Source: an uncultured bacterium
GTDB lineage: Bacteria; Acidobacteriota; Aminicenantia; Aminicenantales; Saccharicenantaceae
DNA: 64,000 bases
Direction: 5' to 3'
Assembly: GCA_937920515.1 (NCBI GenBank)
Contig: CALEUG010000004.1
Coordinates: 62,001 to 126,000 of the forward strand
In this document: one piece after another, positions 61,242-64,000 of the stretch
Numbering within the stretch: the stretch's first letter is position 1
Layout: the number at the start of each line of letters is the position of its first letter
Position numbers and translations under genes: made by a program
The notes under the pieces: model-generated
The model's input: only the letters and a program-made list of their open reading frames with translations
The model's database searches: none
What the model was told of the DNA's origin: nothing

Positions 61242-62648
61242 ATGGCCGAAGAAAAAAAATATTCTCCAGGAGTGGAAAAGTACATCCGGGAAGCAAAAAC
61301 CTTCCTGGCCCGGCAGGAGGAAATAAGAACCCGGATGCAGAGGATGAAATTCGACACCATCGCCGTCCACGGGCTTTATTCACTGGAAGAAGCCCTAAAC
61401 CGGAACCAGGGGGCCATCATAGAACCTCTTTACCTGGCCACTTCGCAGGGTTACCGGGACTCAGACGAACTGGAAGCGGCCCTGGCCTACTTAATTCCCA
61501 CCTGGTGCTACACCAGAATCGCCAACCCCACCACTTACTACCTGGAATACGTGCTGGCCCTGCTTGAAGGCTACAAGACAGGTTGTGAAACTTCCTGCGT
61601 GGTTACCTCTTCGGGCATGGCGGCCATCATGATGGCCGTTGACCCCTTCCTGGTTAAACAGAAAGAAGGCCCGGAAAAGATAAACTTCGTTTCCTCCATT
61701 CAGCTTTACGGTGGCACCTACCAGCATTTTTCGGTGCGCAAGATGAAAGAAAGGGGAATAGAGGTGCGCTGGGTGCTTCGCCCTGAAGATATAGAAGAAT
61801 GGAAGGCGAAAATAGATGAGAATACCCGCTTCCTTTACGTGGAAGCACCGAGCAATCCGCAGCAATCCTTCTGCGACGTTAAGGCCCTGGCCGATCTGGC
61901 CCATTCCTGGGAAATTCCGCTGATCTTTGACGCCACCTGCGCCACCCCGGCCCTGATGCGGCCGATTGCCTACGGGGCCGACATCGTGGTCCACTCCCTC
62001 ACCAAGTCCATCACCACCGGGGGCCTGGCCATAGGTGGAGCCCTGATCAGCAAAAAGCCCATCGTCACCAGGGTCAAGAATGACGACCCCAATTTCAAGG
62101 CCAGTTTTGCCGAATACGTTAAGTTCTGGCCTTACCGCGACAACGGTCCGGCTGCTTCTCCCTTCAACGCCCTGATGGCCATCAACGACCTGCGCACGCT
62201 GCGCATGAGAATGGACACGGTCAGCCAGAACTGCCAGAAGGTGGCCGAATTCCTGGAAAAACATCCCCGCGTCTACCAGGTGGACTATCTGGGGCTGCCG
62301 AGTTACAAGCTTTATCCGCTGGCCAAAAAATACATGAAACTGGTTGACTCGGATGATGGCAGTGGACAGGAAGTTAATCGCTACGGACATTTGATGAGCT
62401 TCAGGGTGGACGGACCACCGGAAAATGCCCGGAAGGTTTTCGACCGGTTCCGGATCATTTTCCGGGCAACCGACCTGGGACGTATCAAGAGCGTGGCCAC
62501 CATTCCGGCAATCTCCACCCACCAGCAGCAGGGCGAAGAGGCCCGGAGAATGGCTGACATCCCGCCCCAGCTCATCAGGCTCTGCGTGGGCGCCGAAAAC
62601 CCTGACGACATAATTGAGGACCTCAACCAGGCCCTCAATTCTCTCTGA
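61242..62648 (+). CDS. Cys/Met-metabolism PLP enzyme (O-acylhomoserine sulfhydrylase or gamma-lyase type)
   Basis: 468-aa PLP-fold type I enzyme of the trans-sulfuration family. The PLP lysine is in VHSLTKSITTGGLAIGG; SGMAAIMMAVDPFL and the aromatic YVEAPSNPQQ segment are typical. The N-terminus is about 50 residues longer than classical MetB/MetC, with a helical basic region (REAKTFLARQEEIRTRMQRM). It could make homocysteine from O-acylhomoserine or degrade methionine; hom nearby fits the first. GGGAGG lies before the ATG. Confidence 0.85.
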   Translation: MAEEKKYSPGVEKYIREAKTFLARQEEIRTRMQRMKFDTIAVHGLYSLEEALNRNQGAIIEPLYLATSQGYRDSDELEAALAYLIPTWCYTRIANPTTYYLEYVLALLEGYKTGCETSCVVTSSGMAAIMMAVDPFLVKQKEGPEKINFVSSIQLYGGTYQHFSVRKMKERGIEVRWVLRPEDIEEWKAKIDENTRFLYVEAPSNPQQSFCDVKALADLAHSWEIPLIFDATCATPALMRPIAYGADIVVHSLTKSITTGGLAIGGALISKKPIVTRVKNDDPNFKASFAEYVKFWPYRDNGPAASPFNALMAINDLRTLRMRMDTVSQNCQKVAEFLEKHPRVYQVDYLGLPSYKLYPLAKKYMKLVDSDDGSGQEVNRYGHLMSFRVDGPPENARKVFDRFRIIFRATDLGRIKSVATIPAISTHQQQGEEARRMADIPPQLIRLCVGAENPDDIIEDLNQALNSL

Positions 62649-62707
62649 TCGGCCCTGTATTTGCAGCCGGGTTTGAATTTTGCCACCGGCTCGACTAAAA
62701 TCAGGTC

Positions 62708-64000
62708 ATGGAAGCGCTGAGAATTTACACTGAAAAACCGTACCAGCTCCAGGGAGAGGTTATCATCAGCGGGGCCAAGAACGCCGTTCTCCCGGCCCTG
62801 GCCGCTTCACTCCTGACCGCCGAAGAAGTCCACCTCACCAATATCCCGCTGGTCAAGGATGTTCAAACCATGCTGACACTGCTGGCCGAGCTGGGAGCCG
62901 AATACAACCTCAAAAAGAAATCCATAGCCATCAGAACGAAAAAAATTCTCTCCGAACAGGCCCCCTACCAGCTGGTGCGGGCGATGAGGGCCTCCATCCT
63001 GGTGCTGGGCCCGCTTCTGGCCAGGCGGGGACGGGCGGTGGTAGCCCTGCCCGGAGGCTGCGCCATCGGGACCAGGCCGGTGGACCTGCATATCACCGGA
63101 CTGCAGAGACTCGGAGCCGATATAAAAATAGAGCACGGCTACATCGTGGCCGAGGCCAGAAGACTGAAGGGGGCCGAGTTCGAGTTCGAAAAAAAGACGG
63201 TCACCGGAACCGAAAACCTGGTGATGGCTGCGGCCCTGGCCCGGGGTGAAACCGTTCTTAAGAATTGCGCCCTGGAACCGGAAGTCAGCAGCCTGTGCGA
63301 ACTTCTGGTCAAGATGGGAGCCAGAATTGACGGCATAGGAGAAGAAACTCTCCGTATCAGGGGAGTAGAGGAGCTGGGTCCGGCCAGCCATCGAATTATT
63401 CCCGACCGGATTGAAGCCGGGACTTTCCTGGTAGCCGCTGCCCTGACCGGAGGCGACCTTGTTCTGAGGGAAGTGGAACCGGCCCATCTCCAGGCCCTGG
63501 TTGACAGGCTGACCTTTTCCGGGGCCAGAATAGAAAAGGCCGGAAGGCGTTCACTCCGGATTATCGGCAGCCAGGAAATAAAACCCCAGGATGTGACCAC
63601 GGCTCCCTACCCCGGATTTCCCACCGACATGCAGGCCCAGTTCATGGTCCTGATGACCCAGGCCAGCGGCACTTCCATCATCACCGAGACCATCTTCGAC
63701 CGGCGCTTTGCCCACGCCAACGAGCTGATCAGGCTGGGGGCCAGCATCGAGATTCAGGGAGACAAAGCCATCGTCAGGGGCCGCACTCCGCTGTCCGGAG
63801 CCGAGGTGGTGGCCACTGACCTGAGGGCTTCAGCCTGCCTGGTGCTGGCCGGGCTGGTGGCCACCGGCCAGACCACGATCAACGACATCGAGCACCTGGA
63901 CCGCGGTTACGAAAAAATAGAAGAAAAGTTGAAGACGCTTGGAGTGAAGATTGACCGCCTTAAAAACAATAATAACCACAGGATGGGGGCAAAACATGAG
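62708..64000 (+). CDS. murA: UDP-N-acetylglucosamine 1-carboxyvinyltransferase, cut by right edge
   Basis: First committed enzyme of peptidoglycan synthesis. The plus-strand frame from ATG 62708 reads MEALRIYTEKPYQL and stays open for 431 codons to the edge. SGAKNAVLPAL (K24, N25), the catalytic Cys in LPGGCAIGTRPVDLH (C118) and LRASACLVLAGLVATG are present. MurA proteins are about 420-430 aa, so only the last residues may be missing. Cys at 118 means fosfomycin-sensitive type. Missing from the track because it has no stop in the window. Confidence 0.95.
   Translation, partial: MEALRIYTEKPYQLQGEVIISGAKNAVLPALAASLLTAEEVHLTNIPLVKDVQTMLTLLAELGAEYNLKKKSIAIRTKKILSEQAPYQLVRAMRASILVLGPLLARRGRAVVALPGGCAIGTRPVDLHITGLQRLGADIKIEHGYIVAEARRLKGAEFEFEKKTVTGTENLVMAAALARGETVLKNCALEPEVSSLCELLVKMGARIDGIGEETLRIRGVEELGPASHRIIPDRIEAGTFLVAAALTGGDLVLREVEPAHLQALVDRLTFSGARIEKAGRRSLRIIGSQEIKPQDVTTAPYPGFPTDMQAQFMVLMTQASGTSIITETIFDRRFAHANELIRLGASIEIQGDKAIVRGRTPLSGAEVVATDLRASACLVLAGLVATGQTTINDIEHLDRGYEKIEEKLKTLGVKIDRLKNNNNHRMGAKHE

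Noticed and set aside
61491-62522. 343-aa minus-strand ORF
   Set aside because: Antisense shadow of the PLP enzyme.

Overview
The window looks like a piece of chromosome from a Gram-negative, anaerobic or fermentative bacterium with fairly GC-rich DNA. My best guess is the Acidobacteriota-like candidate phylum Aminicenantes. This rests on a GWxTD-domain lipoprotein, a large carboxypeptidase-regulatory/TonB-type outer-membrane protein, an archaeo-eukaryotic release-factor homologue and a group-4 [NiFe] hydrogenase cluster in one place. It is inference from gene content, not a phylogeny. I see no insertion sequences, phage genes or CRISPR array. Most genes are housekeeping or cell-envelope genes in tight operons.

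Layout. 1-14.3 kb: lepA (cut by the left edge), tatA, a ROK sugar kinase, outer-membrane proteins, a GWxTD lipoprotein, a cobalamin-type radical SAM enzyme, tRNA-Leu, a bacterial eRF1-like protein (baeRF) and a large secreted phosphoesterase. 14.8-21.2 kb: a TetR-TolC-MFP-RND efflux operon with a clear promoter and operator. 21.3-28.8 kb: xerD, an MBL hydrolase, a degenerate JAMM-like ORF coupled to AMMECR1, a TPR protein, lolA and an ECF sigma/anti-sigma/membrane-protein operon. 28.8-38.1 kb (minus strand): the translation operon rplM-rpsI-rpsB-tsf-pyrH-frr, a rhomboid protease, a TPR lipoprotein, amidase-GerMN-der, and the tmRNA gene ssrA with its promoter. 38.2-38.5 kb: an unassigned, strongly structured RNA candidate.

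38.5-53.1 kb is the most distinctive block: about 14.5 kb of minus-strand genes with almost no gaps. It encodes a REC-only regulator, an unknown 169-aa protein, a molybdopterin-oxidoreductase-like subunit, sulfhydrogenase-type beta and gamma (iron-sulfur and FAD/NAD(P)) subunits, a hydrogenase maturation protease, a five-subunit group-4 [NiFe] hydrogenase and three more signalling proteins. The formate-dehydrogenase-like subunit has Gly where the catalytic Sec/Cys belongs, and it also lacks the catalytic His and Arg. It is therefore probably an electron-transfer scaffold, and the cluster is better read as an NAD(P)H-coupled membrane hydrogenase than as a formate hydrogenlyase. None of the four signalling proteins has a DNA-binding output domain.

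53.2-64 kb: tRNA-Asp, lemA-htpX, citrate synthase, homoserine dehydrogenase, then a cluster behind a near-perfect sigma-54 promoter, a Cys/Met-metabolism PLP enzyme and murA (cut just before its end by the right edge). The sigma-54 cluster encodes a Gln/Asn/Glu-rich secreted protein with Ca-binding-type repeats, a predicted beta-barrel protein and a small secreted protein. A hairpin between its first and second genes suggests that the first product is made in excess.

The two best candidates for undescribed biology are the hydrogenase/signalling block with its inactivated formate-dehydrogenase homologue and the sigma-54 secreted-protein operon. The pseudoknotted RNA candidate next to ssrA comes next.
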